This document shows positions 35,541-43,365 of a DNA stretch of 64,000 bases, in pieces (position 1 is the first letter of the stretch; each line of letters opens with the position of its first letter). The position numbers and the translations under genes are program-made. Source of the stretch: Zhenhengia yiwuensis. GTDB lineage: Bacteria; Bacillota; Clostridia; Lachnospirales; Cellulosilyticaceae. Under the pieces are notes generated by a model. That model was not told the DNA's origin, made no database searches, and saw nothing but the letters and a program-made list of their open reading frames with translations. The stretch is taken from NCBI RefSeq assembly GCF_014384995.1, contig NZ_JACRSY010000002.1, forward strand, positions 1 through 64,000, given 5' to 3'.

Positions 35541-35912
35541 ATGGTAGCTTATAAATGGGGAACTTTTTGTGATACTGAGTTTGATAAGCTAATTTTAAAA
35601 GTTTCCAATGAGTTTGATGATGACGCTGAGGAGTTCTTTTCAGAGTGTTTATACAAAAACAGGAGTAATATGTTATATCTGCATATCACTTGGGGGAGAC
35701 GTTCTAATTCTCCTGCTAAGAGATGGCTTATTAAAGAGTATGGCTCAATAACTGATGACACAATTATTCTTGTTGATAGAGAAATGTGTAAAGCATGGTT
35801 AAAACATCATAGTAGGTATGAAGATATTGAGCAGTGTATTTTTGGAGCTGATAGAGTGATAAGGTATGCTACTAATATCCTATTAGGGGCTGGAGAGTTT
35901 GAAGAATTTTAA
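35541..35912 (+). CDS. Small island protein, 123 aa, relative of the 35081 product
   Basis: Its order of segments follows the 35081 product: an N-terminal strand with a D-T-E (FCDTEFDKLIL), a helix ending EFFSECLYKNRSNMLYL, then DTIILVDREMCKAWLKHHSRYEDIE, which lines up with TITVLTEEEAYKWLEKHNKW. It adds a C-terminal tail ending GAGEFEEF. The function is unknown. GTGGGGTG precedes the ATG. The termination signal downstream is weak. Confidence 0.68.
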   Translation: MVAYKWGTFCDTEFDKLILKVSNEFDDDAEEFFSECLYKNRSNMLYLHITWGRRSNSPAKRWLIKEYGSITDDTIILVDREMCKAWLKHHSRYEDIEQCIFGADRVIRYATNILLGAGEFEEF

Positions 35913-36208
35913 CACTTAAGTTTCCAACCTTTGATAAAAAGGTCTATTCTTTTTATTAAAGATTAAAAAATACTTCTTTTATAAAGCATTTCTAACATTT
36001 TTAGGGTGATATGTTGAAAAAGGCAGTTTTCACCTTAGTTAAAATTTAATGAGTTAAGGCTTTTAGTGGTTGTAGAAATTAGGGTGATAAACTTTCCTGT
36101 GTGTAGCATAAAAAGTTAGGTGGAGTAGCATTTTAAAAGGCATTTATTCCTTGTCAATGTGACTGGTCATTATATTAATTATAAAACTTTAATGAGGAGG
36201 TCTCAATA
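35913..36208. other. Intergenic stretch with promoter-like and repeated motifs
   Basis: ATTAGGGTGATA-like sequence occurs twice (near 36000 and 36081). GTAGCA motifs lie near 36108 and 36125. GACTGGTCATTATATTAATTA (from 36161) is a variant of the island promoter motif before the next gene. No gene is seen. Confidence 0.4.
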
Positions 36209-36850
36209 ATGACGAGAATCTATAAATCTTTAATTCTTGCACAGTTAAATAATTATAGTAGCAGAGAGAAAATGTTAGCTTATTACATCTGTTATGTGAG
36301 GGTAGTGTTACCTTGGGAGGATACTGTTTATATCGCTACTCAGAATAAGGAACTTTTTGCTGAGTTTGTAAAAGGCTTAGGGGCAGTCGATGCTTCCTAT
36401 TTAGAAGAGTTATTTAAAGATTATGATATCTGTGTAGCAGAAGGCGATGCTTGTGGTGAAATGGCACTTTGTATTAAATCTAATGCTAAGGGGTTTTTAG
36501 AATTAGCTGTAGCTACTATAGATATTTCTGATAGAGCTGTTCAGCTTGTTCCGGTTCATGTAGTGACTGAAAAACTTGCTACCTTACATGCGAGGTTAAA
36601 AAGGGGAGAGGTTCTTATCACCTATAAAACACCTTCAGGCATTCAAAGCTTACAAACCAGTTTAAACTGGTTTGATGTAGATGTTTGGGGTCAGGGAGTT
36701 GCTAAAAGTAAGTGGTTGGAAATTAGTCAATTATCGGATACATATGGTGATATTGGTGAGGTCATTCTTCCAGACCTTAATCAACCTTATCCAAATTATA
36801 AGCATATCAATGTGCTAGATATTCTAAAGGTTGAATTAATAGAGGAGTAG
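36209..36850 (+). CDS. Unknown island protein, 213 aa
   Basis: I do not recognise a family. The N-terminal part is helical (SREKMLAYYICYVRVVLPWE). The C-terminal 80 residues (about 130-213) read LKRGEVLITYKTPSGIQ ... TSLNWFDVDVW ... VILPDLNQPYPNYKHINVLD, a mainly beta module that seems related to the end of the 36993 product. There is no signal peptide. AGGAGG precedes the ATG. A terminator at 36859-36886 follows. Confidence 0.6.
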   Translation: MTRIYKSLILAQLNNYSSREKMLAYYICYVRVVLPWEDTVYIATQNKELFAEFVKGLGAVDASYLEELFKDYDICVAEGDACGEMALCIKSNAKGFLELAVATIDISDRAVQLVPVHVVTEKLATLHARLKRGEVLITYKTPSGIQSLQTSLNWFDVDVWGQGVAKSKWLEISQLSDTYGDIGEVILPDLNQPYPNYKHINVLDILKVELIEE

Positions 36851-36858
36851 CTTATTTT

Positions 36859-36886
36859 AAGACAGTCATTAGGGCTGTCTTTTCTT
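36859..36886 (+). terminator. Intrinsic terminator
   Basis: AAGACAGT and GCTGTCTT pair (one wobble), followed by TTCTTATTT. Confidence 0.7.
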
Positions 36887-36924
36887 ATTTATATAGGGGT
36901 AGCATATTAAATATAAATAACGCA

Positions 36925-36950
36925 TTGTAAAACGGACATTCAATTATATT
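36925..36950 (+). promoter_or_regulatory. Island-type promoter of the 36993 gene
   Basis: TTGTAAAACGGACATT (AACGGACAT core from 36931) is followed after five bases by TATATT (36945-36950). Confidence 0.5.
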
Positions 36951-36992
36951 ATTTGTAGTAAAAAATCTTATTTAAGTTTAAAAGGAGGTTTT

Positions 36993-37886
36993 TTGATGTT
37001 TCCAATAAGTGAAAAAGTCAAACGAGCATACAGTTGGTTAAACAGGGGTTTAACAATTGAACAATGTCTAGACGTTCCTGCTCATTTCAACTTATATAAA
37101 ATTGCTCATAAGCAAGGGGTTTTGATTGATTTTTTCAAACCATCAGGTTGTCATTGTTCTAGGCCATTAAGTCAAATATCAGGTTTAGCAAACACACCTA
37201 TGGATATTCAGATAGCTCAGGTTCAACAGGAGCTATTAAAAGGTTTTGGTCTAAACTTGGGGGATGACTTTTATAATCTGCATCTTAATAATCTACTAGT
37301 AAATTACTTACTTTATAGCTCACTGTGCTATGTACAGACTGAGGGACAAAATGGACTTGATAGCTACTATGTTACTAAACAGGTAGCGATTATTGAGGGG
37401 TTAAAACCCTTTATTAATTCTAAGGACATCGCTAAATTAAATAAAGGCTATTTCAATGACCGCTATGGAACTGAATTGTCTGAATTAACAGAGTCCAAAC
37501 ATAAAGTGATAGTACTTCGACCTGATGCTGATGGGTATCATCTAGGTAAAGGCATTTTTTATAGTAATAGCAGAAATAATGCGATATATCCTGCATATGT
37601 CCTTAGGGGTTATAAAAAAGCGTTACTTGGGGTTTTGAAACGCAGAGTAATTCGTATTAGTTGTTTAGATAGTTTAGGTGGAGATATTAAGTTTGTGACA
37701 ACACTCAATGGCGATGCATTGTGTAAATGGTTAGGAGTATCTGAGGTAAATAGGTGTCAACCTATATGGCGACAGGTTGAGGGGTCATATTGTGAGGCTA
37801 ACCTTACACTTCCTAATCTCGATGTTAGGAATGAGTTTATAACGATTAATTTGCTACACATTAAAAATGTGCAAATTCTTCCTTAA
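36993..37886 (+). CDS. Unknown island protein, 297 aa, C-terminal module shared with the 36209 product
   Basis: The N-terminus (VKRAYSWLNRGLTIEQCLDV) suggests a small helical DNA-binding or docking region, and Cys residues occur near 54-56 (GCHCS). The last 80 residues read LKRRVIRISCLDSLGGDIKF ... TTLNGDALCKWL ... LTLPNLDVRNEFITINLLHI, which line up with the end of the 36209 product. No catalytic motif is seen. AAAAGGAGG precedes the ATG. It is the last of the five-gene row of unknowns. Confidence 0.6.
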   Translation: MMFPISEKVKRAYSWLNRGLTIEQCLDVPAHFNLYKIAHKQGVLIDFFKPSGCHCSRPLSQISGLANTPMDIQIAQVQQELLKGFGLNLGDDFYNLHLNNLLVNYLLYSSLCYVQTEGQNGLDSYYVTKQVAIIEGLKPFINSKDIAKLNKGYFNDRYGTELSELTESKHKVIVLRPDADGYHLGKGIFYSNSRNNAIYPAYVLRGYKKALLGVLKRRVIRISCLDSLGGDIKFVTTLNGDALCKWLGVSEVNRCQPIWRQVEGSYCEANLTLPNLDVRNEFITINLLHIKNVQILP

Positions 37887-38247
37887 TAGAGGTAGCTCCA
37901 AAAATGCGCTACGCTAAATCCTAAACTGTAGGGGTATAACCTTATAAAGTAGGTGTTTAAATCCTTACAAAAGCGTATACGCTGTCTAAAATCCTATGTT
38001 CTCCCACTGGCTGTATTTAATTTCAGCCTGTGGGTTTTATAAGGCTTCCTGCTTACCAAAAGTGTGCTTTTGGGAGACTCCTTGTTAGCGATATAGAAAA
38101 TGCTCTATTTGTAGTAGGGGTTCTTTCAAAAGCTCTCTCAAAAGGTATTACCTAAAACCTCTTTCAAAACCTTGTTAGTTATATGGAACCACTTCCTAAA
38201 AAGATTTTTACTATGCAACATCATATATAAAGAAAGAAGTGATTTAT
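37887..38247. other. Intergenic stretch before the resolvase with repeats
   Basis: It holds the terminator at 38003-38040. Beyond it lie two imperfect direct repeats CCTTGTTAGNNATATNGAA (38080-38098 and 38170-38188) and three CTTTCAAAA-like motifs between 38122 and 38170. The position just upstream of a serine recombinase gene is where res sites usually lie. Confidence 0.4.
38003..38040 (+). terminator. Intrinsic terminator
   Basis: CCCACTGGCTG (38003-38013) pairs with CAGCCTGTGGG (38024-38034) with one internal mismatch, followed by TTTTAT. Confidence 0.75.
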
Positions 38248-38832
38248 ATGGCAATTAAAACGTTTGGTTATGCTCGTGTTAGTTCTACTGACCAAAATCT
38301 TGCTAGACAGCTCGATGCTCTTCAACAGTTCGGTGTTATTGAGTGTGATATCTTTCAGGAAAAAATTTCAGGGGTTAAAAAAGATAGACCTGCATTTGAA
38401 GCTCTAAAACAACAACTAAGAGAGGGCGATACTGTAGTTGTTGAGTCCTTGTCTAGGCTCTCACGTTCTGCTAAAGATTTATTAGCTTTAGTTGAGGAGT
38501 GGGATGCTAAAGGTATCAAATTTATATCCTTAAAAGAGAATATAGACTTTTCCACTCCCACAGGTAAGCTCATGTTGGGTATGCTATCTAGTATGGTTGA
38601 GTTTGAAAGAAATATTATGCGAGAACGTGCTGACGAAGGTCGAGCAGCCGCTCGTGCTCGAGGTATGACTGGTGGAAGACCTAAAGTGAATCAGGAAAAT
38701 TTAAAGAGAGCACTTCGCATGTATGATAGTAAACTTCATTGTGTCAGAGAAATATGTGAGGTCTGTCAGATAAGTTCTTCCACCCTATATCGTGCAATTA
38801 ATGCGAGGTCAGTTGAAGAAATACATAAATAG
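38248..38832 (+). CDS. Serine recombinase, resolvase/invertase type, 194 aa
   Basis: The catalytic domain spans residues 3-140: FGYARVSSTDQNLARQLDAL with the active serine of YARVSS, and DTVVVESLSRLSRSAKDLL with the conserved Arg pair. The linker holds FERNIMRERADEGRAAARARG, and the C-terminal 45 residues form a helix-turn-helix (CEVCQISSSTLYRAINARS). This is the TnpR/Hin-type small recombinase, not the large integrase type. It may resolve co-integrates or invert DNA. ATG 38248 is preferred to a GTG 9 nt earlier that lies in the ribosome site. Confidence 0.9.
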   Translation: MAIKTFGYARVSSTDQNLARQLDALQQFGVIECDIFQEKISGVKKDRPAFEALKQQLREGDTVVVESLSRLSRSAKDLLALVEEWDAKGIKFISLKENIDFSTPTGKLMLGMLSSMVEFERNIMRERADEGRAAARARGMTGGRPKVNQENLKRALRMYDSKLHCVREICEVCQISSSTLYRAINARSVEEIHK

Positions 38833-38944
38833 AAAAGTTATTAAAATTCGCCCCTAAGGTTAAAAGCAAGCATAGTAGATAGCTTGTACAGACTGTAAGG
38901 TGCTTTTTTAGTGCTTTTAAGCATCTTAATATTGGGGTAACTGA

Positions 38945-39003
38945 TAAATTTTTTCTAACGAACGGACATGCGTGCAAAATACTGATATTAAAACAGACAT
39001 TGC
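38945..39003 (+). promoter_or_regulatory. Integrase promoter region with tandem AACnGACAT sites
   Basis: TTTTTTCTA, then AACGGACAT (core at 38962) and AACAGACAT (core at 38993), 31 bp apart, the same order as upstream of 35081. Confidence 0.55.
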
Positions 39004-39042
39004 TTATTCCTTATGAAATAAAAAATAAGGAGGGCATTGTAT

Positions 39043-40557
39043 ATGTCTAGTTTAGTAAAAGTTTTAAGAGAAAAGTATGGTCGTGAGTTTATCTCAGTAG
39101 AAGAGTTAAGTGGTGAGTTAGGTGTTAGTGTAAGCGAGCTTATAATGGAAGCTAAAAGTAAAAAAATAAAAGTAGTAAAAATTGGAAGAAATATACAATT
39201 ACCTTTAAAAGGTATTGAGTGTATGCTTAGCGATGAAGAGTTAAATGATAACGAATATCAAAATTTACTTGACCAAGTGGCAACATCTACGGTAACATCT
39301 GAACAAGAAATTTCAGATGAAAGAATAGAAGTAGTGGAGTGTGATGTTGATATGTCTAAAGGTTGTATTACATATGTACAGTCAACTAACAGGTGGCTAT
39401 ACCAAATAGATTTGGGTAAAACACCAGATGGTAGACGTATAAGAAAATCAAAGAGTTTTAAAAGTGAAAATGAGGCAAAAGAAGCATTGAATATAGAACT
39501 TGCTCATTTAAATGAAATTTCACAAGAAGTACAAGAGAGAGGTATCTACTGGAAAGGGAATCTTATAACAAGTCAAACTAAACTTAAAGACTTTTTTGAA
39601 TACTTTCTTTCATTACGTACAGTGAAACCTCATACTATAGAGGGGTATTTTGAAACAGCGAGACAAATAGCAAGAGACTTAGGTGAAGTACCACTTCAAA
39701 ATCTAACAGCGAGTGTCCTTACAGAGTTTTTTAATAACTTCAAAAAACAATATGCACAAGCAACTATTAATAAAACATTCGGCATCTTTAAAAGAGTTTT
39801 AGAATTTGCAAAGGAATGCGAGCTTATAGAAAAAAATCCAATGTCCAATATGAAATTACCTAAGACAACTAAAGAAGGGGAGGTTAATAAACAAGTATAT
39901 AAAGCTTTCAAAGATGATGAATTAAAACAGGTTCTTAAAGCTTGTAAAGAGTATAGTCAATGTACCTACACAATGGCTAAAGTGTTGCAGTATACAGGAC
40001 TTAGACCAGGTGAACTACGAGCACTTGAGTGGTGTGATGTAGACTTTGAAGTAGGGGTAATACATGTTAGGCAAGCAGCCACACAGGAACGTGAAGGCAT
40101 GACGCTAGAAAATAGGGGAACAATTAGAGCAGTTATTGGAACAACTAAGACACCTTATAGTATCCGTAAAATTCCAGTTAATTCTGAAGTGCTTGAGGTA
40201 CTTAGAGAGTGGCAGGACTTTATTAAGTCTGACAAGAGTTATGAAAAGGCTAGAAAATGTGAGTATGTTTTTCCATCTACAAGAGGTGGGCTGATAGGAA
40301 GCACTGGCTTAAGTGTTAAGTTTCGCAAGGCGATGCAACAGGCAGGACTTCATGGGAGAGGGTATGAATTGTATACATTTAGGCATACATTCTGTACTAA
40401 CTTGATTAAACAAGGGGTTGATATTCCAACAGTTCAGAGACTTATGGGTGATAATACTACAGATGTTATCTTAAAGATATACACATCGGTTGAAGAGAGA
40501 GACCTTTTATCTGCAACTAAAAAGTTGAAAGGATATTTTGAGAATAGAGACTTATAA
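39043..40557 (+). CDS. int: Tyrosine recombinase, island integrase, 504 aa
   Basis: An N-terminal helix-turn-helix-like segment (about 15-60) precedes an arm-binding domain (about 110-158: RWLYQIDLGKTPDGRRIRKS), a core-binding SAM-like domain (about 180-270), and the catalytic domain. Catalytic residues by position: R321 (TGLRPGEL), K369, R447 (YTFRHTF) and nucleophile Y480 (LKIYTSV). The first His of the HxxR box is Tyr444, and the usual His/Trp before the nucleophile is Asp470. ATG 39043 follows AAGGAGGGC at 7 nt; an upstream TTG is less likely. It probably drives integration at tRNA-Thr, though it lies about 9 kb from both ends. Confidence 0.88.
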   Translation: MSSLVKVLREKYGREFISVEELSGELGVSVSELIMEAKSKKIKVVKIGRNIQLPLKGIECMLSDEELNDNEYQNLLDQVATSTVTSEQEISDERIEVVECDVDMSKGCITYVQSTNRWLYQIDLGKTPDGRRIRKSKSFKSENEAKEALNIELAHLNEISQEVQERGIYWKGNLITSQTKLKDFFEYFLSLRTVKPHTIEGYFETARQIARDLGEVPLQNLTASVLTEFFNNFKKQYAQATINKTFGIFKRVLEFAKECELIEKNPMSNMKLPKTTKEGEVNKQVYKAFKDDELKQVLKACKEYSQCTYTMAKVLQYTGLRPGELRALEWCDVDFEVGVIHVRQAATQEREGMTLENRGTIRAVIGTTKTPYSIRKIPVNSEVLEVLREWQDFIKSDKSYEKARKCEYVFPSTRGGLIGSTGLSVKFRKAMQQAGLHGRGYELYTFRHTFCTNLIKQGVDIPTVQRLMGDNTTDVILKIYTSVEERDLLSATKKLKGYFENRDL

Positions 40558-40571
40558 TAGAGTAGTTCATT

Positions 40572-40616
40572 TAAAGAGACACCTGTATAAAATGTTGGTG
40601 TCTCTTTAGTATTTTT
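40572..40616 (+). terminator. Intrinsic terminator of the integrase gene
   Basis: TAAAGAGACACC and GGTGTCTCTTTA form a perfect 12-bp stem, then GTATTTTT. Confidence 0.88.
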
Positions 40617-40674
40617 ATCAAAATTATTATGTAAAATGGTAAATTTATGCTATACTAAAGAGGTTAAATAAAAC

Positions 40675-40757
40675 CATGCAGGGTGGCATGGGGGTTGTAT
40701 GTTACCCTCCTGAGGGCTGTGAAGTAGTGTAAATTACATCATAACTCGAAAGGGGGT
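40675..40757 (+). repeat. Structured leader, copy 1 (copy 2 near 49195-49285)
   Basis: GGGTGGCAT can pair with ATGTTACCC, and CCCTCCTGAGGG follows. The block ATGGGGGTTGTATGTTACCC ... GTAAATTACATCAT ... GAAAGGGGG reappears in diverged form close to the island's right end. Confidence 0.55.
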
Positions 40758-40764
40758 GCTATGG

Positions 40765-40953
40765 ATGGAATTTGTACTCATGACAATCTTGGTTATAGTG
40801 ATTGCATTAGCGATTATTATATATCCAAAGAAAGATACTTTTATTGATAAAGTTAAACTTAAAGGTAGTTTTAAATCCTTTGAATTAGAAATTAGTGCAA
40901 AACAAAAGAACTGTCCACCCGTTACGAAAGACAGTTCTAACTTAGATAAATAA
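40765..40953 (+). CDS. Small membrane protein, 62 aa, possibly toxin-like
   Basis: One N-terminal membrane helix (MEFVLMTILVIVIALAIIIY) is followed by a charged tail with KVKLKGSFKSFELEISAKQK. The size and plan resemble small membrane peptides common on Firmicute mobile elements, some of which are type I toxins; I cannot assign it. AAAGGGGGTG lies about 7 nt before ATG 40765. A GTG at 40756 is part of that site. The structured leader upstream and the terminator at 40994 make a compact unit. Confidence 0.6.
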   Translation: MEFVLMTILVIVIALAIIIYPKKDTFIDKVKLKGSFKSFELEISAKQKNCPPVTKDSSNLDK

Positions 40954-40993
40954 ATTGTAAGTTTTCATAGCCCCAAATACAAAACATTCAGGG

Positions 40994-41027
40994 AGCATCA
41001 GTGTTACCAGCACTGGTGCTTTCTTTA
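40994..41027 (+). terminator. Intrinsic terminator
   Basis: AGCATCAGTG and CACTGGTGCT pair with one wobble, followed by TTCTTTAT. Confidence 0.75.
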
Positions 41028-41138
41028 TACCCATATTATAACACAACTTCAATAGAATTAAACACTAAATTTTTATAGTTAAAGGAAATAAACAAAATAT
41101 AAAAGTTAGCTTTAAGAACTAACTAGAATAATATAAAC

Positions 41139-41184
41139 AAAGCTCCTTTCTTATACTCGAATAGAGATATGAGAGGAGCTTTTT
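41139..41184 (-). terminator. Terminator of the XRE repressor-like gene
   Basis: AAAGCTCCTTTCTTAT pairs with ATATGAGAGGAGCTTT with two mismatches; it lies at the end of the minus-strand gene. Confidence 0.75.
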
Positions 41185-41482
41185 ACTTTGTAAAGGATTT
41201 GATTAACTCACCAAGAAGTTTGATTTGTTCAGGAGAAAGCTTTTGAGAAATATCTAAGAGTTCTTGAAGATGTGGAGGTAAATCTTTAGGAGTATTAAAA
41301 AATTCACTTAAAGTAATACCTAAAGCGTCACAAATAATAGAAAGCGTTGGAACATCAGCAATTCTATTATTATTTTCTAATTTACTGATAACAGCTTGAG
41401 AAAGGTTACAAGCTTTAGCAAGTTCAGTTGTAGTCAATCCCTTTGCAGTTCTGAGTTGTTTTAATCGTTTGGCAGTATCCAT
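41183..41482 (-). CDS. XRE-family repressor-like regulator, 99 aa
   Basis: An XRE/Cro-cI helix-turn-helix occupies about residues 4-62 (LRTAKGLTTTELAKACNLSQ, AVISKLENN, VPTLSIICDALGITLSEFF). A short helical tail rich in Leu, Pro and Lys follows and may dimerise. ATG 41482 is chosen because AGGTG lies 6 nt before it and an upstream GTG is part of that site. It is divergent from the 41637 gene, with dyad sites between them, like a lysogeny-type switch. Confidence 0.85.
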   Translation of the reverse strand: MDTAKRLKQLRTAKGLTTTELAKACNLSQAVISKLENNNRIADVPTLSIICDALGITLSEFFNTPKDLPPHLQELLDISQKLSPEQIKLLGELIKSFTK

Positions 41483-41495
41483 TTTTATCACCTAT

Positions 41496-41573
41496 ATTCT
41501 ATTTTGGAATAAATCTATTGAGTTTATTGTAAAAAGTGAGCATGCATAAAACAAATAAATTTCTAAAACAGAA
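41496..41573. promoter_or_regulatory. Candidate operators between the divergent XRE genes
   Basis: Two dyads share the half-site TTCT/AGAA: ATTCTATTTTGGAAT (41496-41510) and TTCTAAAACAGAA (41561-41573). A lone TAGAAT lies further right near 41600. Confidence 0.5.
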
Positions 41574-41636
41574 TAAAAAACTTGAAATCAATTCATATAT
41601 AGAATAATATAGTGTTATGGAGGTGTTCGCAAAACT

Positions 41637-41828
41637 ATGCATAATATTAAAGAATTAAGAGTGTTAAATCAATTAACACAAGTAGAATTAGCAAAGCAAG
41701 TAGGTATGACCCAAGCACAAATTTGCAAAATTGAAAAAGGTGAGAGAGCTTTAAAAGCAGAAGAAGTTTTACTCTTTTCACGAGTATTAGGTGTAACAGC
41801 TGTAGAAATTCTAAAGGAAAGTATTTAA
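41637..41828 (+). CDS. XRE-family DNA-binding protein, 63 aa
   Basis: Nearly the whole protein is one Cro-type helix-turn-helix domain (ELRVLNQLTQVELAKQVGMT, QAQICKIEKGERALKAEEVL). GGAGGTG lies about 12 nt before the ATG, a long gap. It is divergent from the larger XRE protein and precedes the SLH-protein gene by 93 bp. A role as antagonist of the 41183 product is plausible and unproven. Confidence 0.82.
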   Translation: MHNIKELRVLNQLTQVELAKQVGMTQAQICKIEKGERALKAEEVLLFSRVLGVTAVEILKESI

Positions 41829-41921
41829 GGGTTTAAGTTGTATAAGAAAATAAAAGTAGGTACTCTTGGTGCTATTATAAATCAAATAAAGATAAACTTA
41901 AATGAGAGGAGAATTAAAATT

Positions 41922-43301
41922 ATGTGTAAAAACAAGTTAAGACAAGTACTTATGTCAGGGGCATTAGCAGTTTCAGTAGTTCTAGTTGGGGCATCTCCTA
42001 CATATGCATATACAAATAAGATGCTATCTCATCACTTCACTGCAGTAAGTGAATATAAAAATAATACATTTAGCGATGTAGCTTTAAAAGACTGGTTCTC
42101 TAGTAGTGTTCAATCTGTTTATGAGTTAGGATTAATGGCAGGAGAATCAGAAGATAAGTTTAACCCTAATAGTTCCATTACAGTAGCACAAAGTATAGCA
42201 ATAGCATCACGAGTACATGCAATTTATCATACAGGTTCACAAGATGTATTAAATAAGTATAGTGGTGATAAGTGGTATTCAGGGGTAGAACAATATGCAA
42301 TTGAAAATGGCCTTATTAAACAAGGTGATTTTACGAGTGAGAGTATGAATAGACCTGCTACAAGAGCAGAACTTATTTACATCTTAGATGGTGCAATCCC
42401 AGATACTATGCTAGAACCTATCCATTCAATAAGTAATATTAAAGATATGAGCATGAGTAGTAAGTATAGTAGTGAAATGTATAAAATGCTTAATGCAGGG
42501 GTAATCAGTGGCTACCAAGATAACACTATTAAACCTAATAATAAAATTACAAGAGCAGAAACAAGTGCAATTGTAAACAGGTTGATTAAACCATCTGAAA
42601 GAGTAAAGATAGAAAATATAGCGAATGCTAAGCAATATGATTCAACTTTCCATGTGCAAGTTAATGGAGCGATAATGAAAAATAGCGATATGGTAAGTGC
42701 AACATTTGAACTTACTGATAGTAAGGGGAATTCATTTGGGACGCTGACTACTAGTAAGGAGAATGCAACAGAATGGTATTCCAATATCTTAAAGTTTAAT
42801 GTACCTAAATATAAGGAAGGCGATGTATTCAGACTCTATTTACGAAATTATGATGCAAATGTAGAAGGGGTCTATTTTAACTCGATTGAGGAGTTGGAAT
42901 TAAAGAAAAATCATTATGTTGAAATTAAAGTGACACAAGGAATAAGTGAAGACACAAATAAACCCATACTTTACGGAGCAAGTGAAACAGAGTACATACC
43001 TGAAATAAATATATTTGCAACAAACCCTAATAACATAGGTATTGCTTTTGAATTAGATGGACAATACAAAGATGGCATTTATTTTTATGTAAAAGATTTA
43101 GTAACAGGGCAGGAAACGGGGTATTCAAGCATAGATACTTATATTCCTTACCTGAAGGAGAGTAACTCTCAATTAGAGGTTACCTTAGAAAGTGAGCATT
43201 TTGTGATGGTTATAGATGGAAAAGAAACGAAAAGTACTTTAATAGATTTTAATAAGTATGAGGATGGACTTATTAAGTTGAAAGTTAAAAAGATTAAGTA
43301 G
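41922..43301 (+). CDS. SLH-domain cell-surface protein, 459 aa
   Basis: A signal peptide (about 1-29: LMSGALAVSVVLVG, cleavage after PTYA) is followed by three S-layer-homology repeats (about 45-100, 105-150, 155-215), each ending in the typical RAE/ITRAETSAIVNRL-like helix. These repeats bind pyruvylated wall polymers. The remaining 240 residues are beta-rich and of unknown fold. The frame is open upstream to 41838, but only ATG 41922 has a ribosome site (GAGAGGAG) and a signal peptide after it. It is surface cargo of the island. Confidence 0.85.
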   Translation: MCKNKLRQVLMSGALAVSVVLVGASPTYAYTNKMLSHHFTAVSEYKNNTFSDVALKDWFSSSVQSVYELGLMAGESEDKFNPNSSITVAQSIAIASRVHAIYHTGSQDVLNKYSGDKWYSGVEQYAIENGLIKQGDFTSESMNRPATRAELIYILDGAIPDTMLEPIHSISNIKDMSMSSKYSSEMYKMLNAGVISGYQDNTIKPNNKITRAETSAIVNRLIKPSERVKIENIANAKQYDSTFHVQVNGAIMKNSDMVSATFELTDSKGNSFGTLTTSKENATEWYSNILKFNVPKYKEGDVFRLYLRNYDANVEGVYFNSIEELELKKNHYVEIKVTQGISEDTNKPILYGASETEYIPEINIFATNPNNIGIAFELDGQYKDGIYFYVKDLVTGQETGYSSIDTYIPYLKESNSQLEVTLESEHFVMVIDGKETKSTLIDFNKYEDGLIKLKVKKIK

Positions 43302-43365
43302 ATAAGTAGGCTATTCAGCTCATAATAGTTAATTGTGATAGAGGTAAAGAATTAAAGGAGGATTC

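Noticed and set aside
38080..38188. CRISPR-like array
   Set aside because: Only two imperfect copies, uneven spacing and no cas genes.
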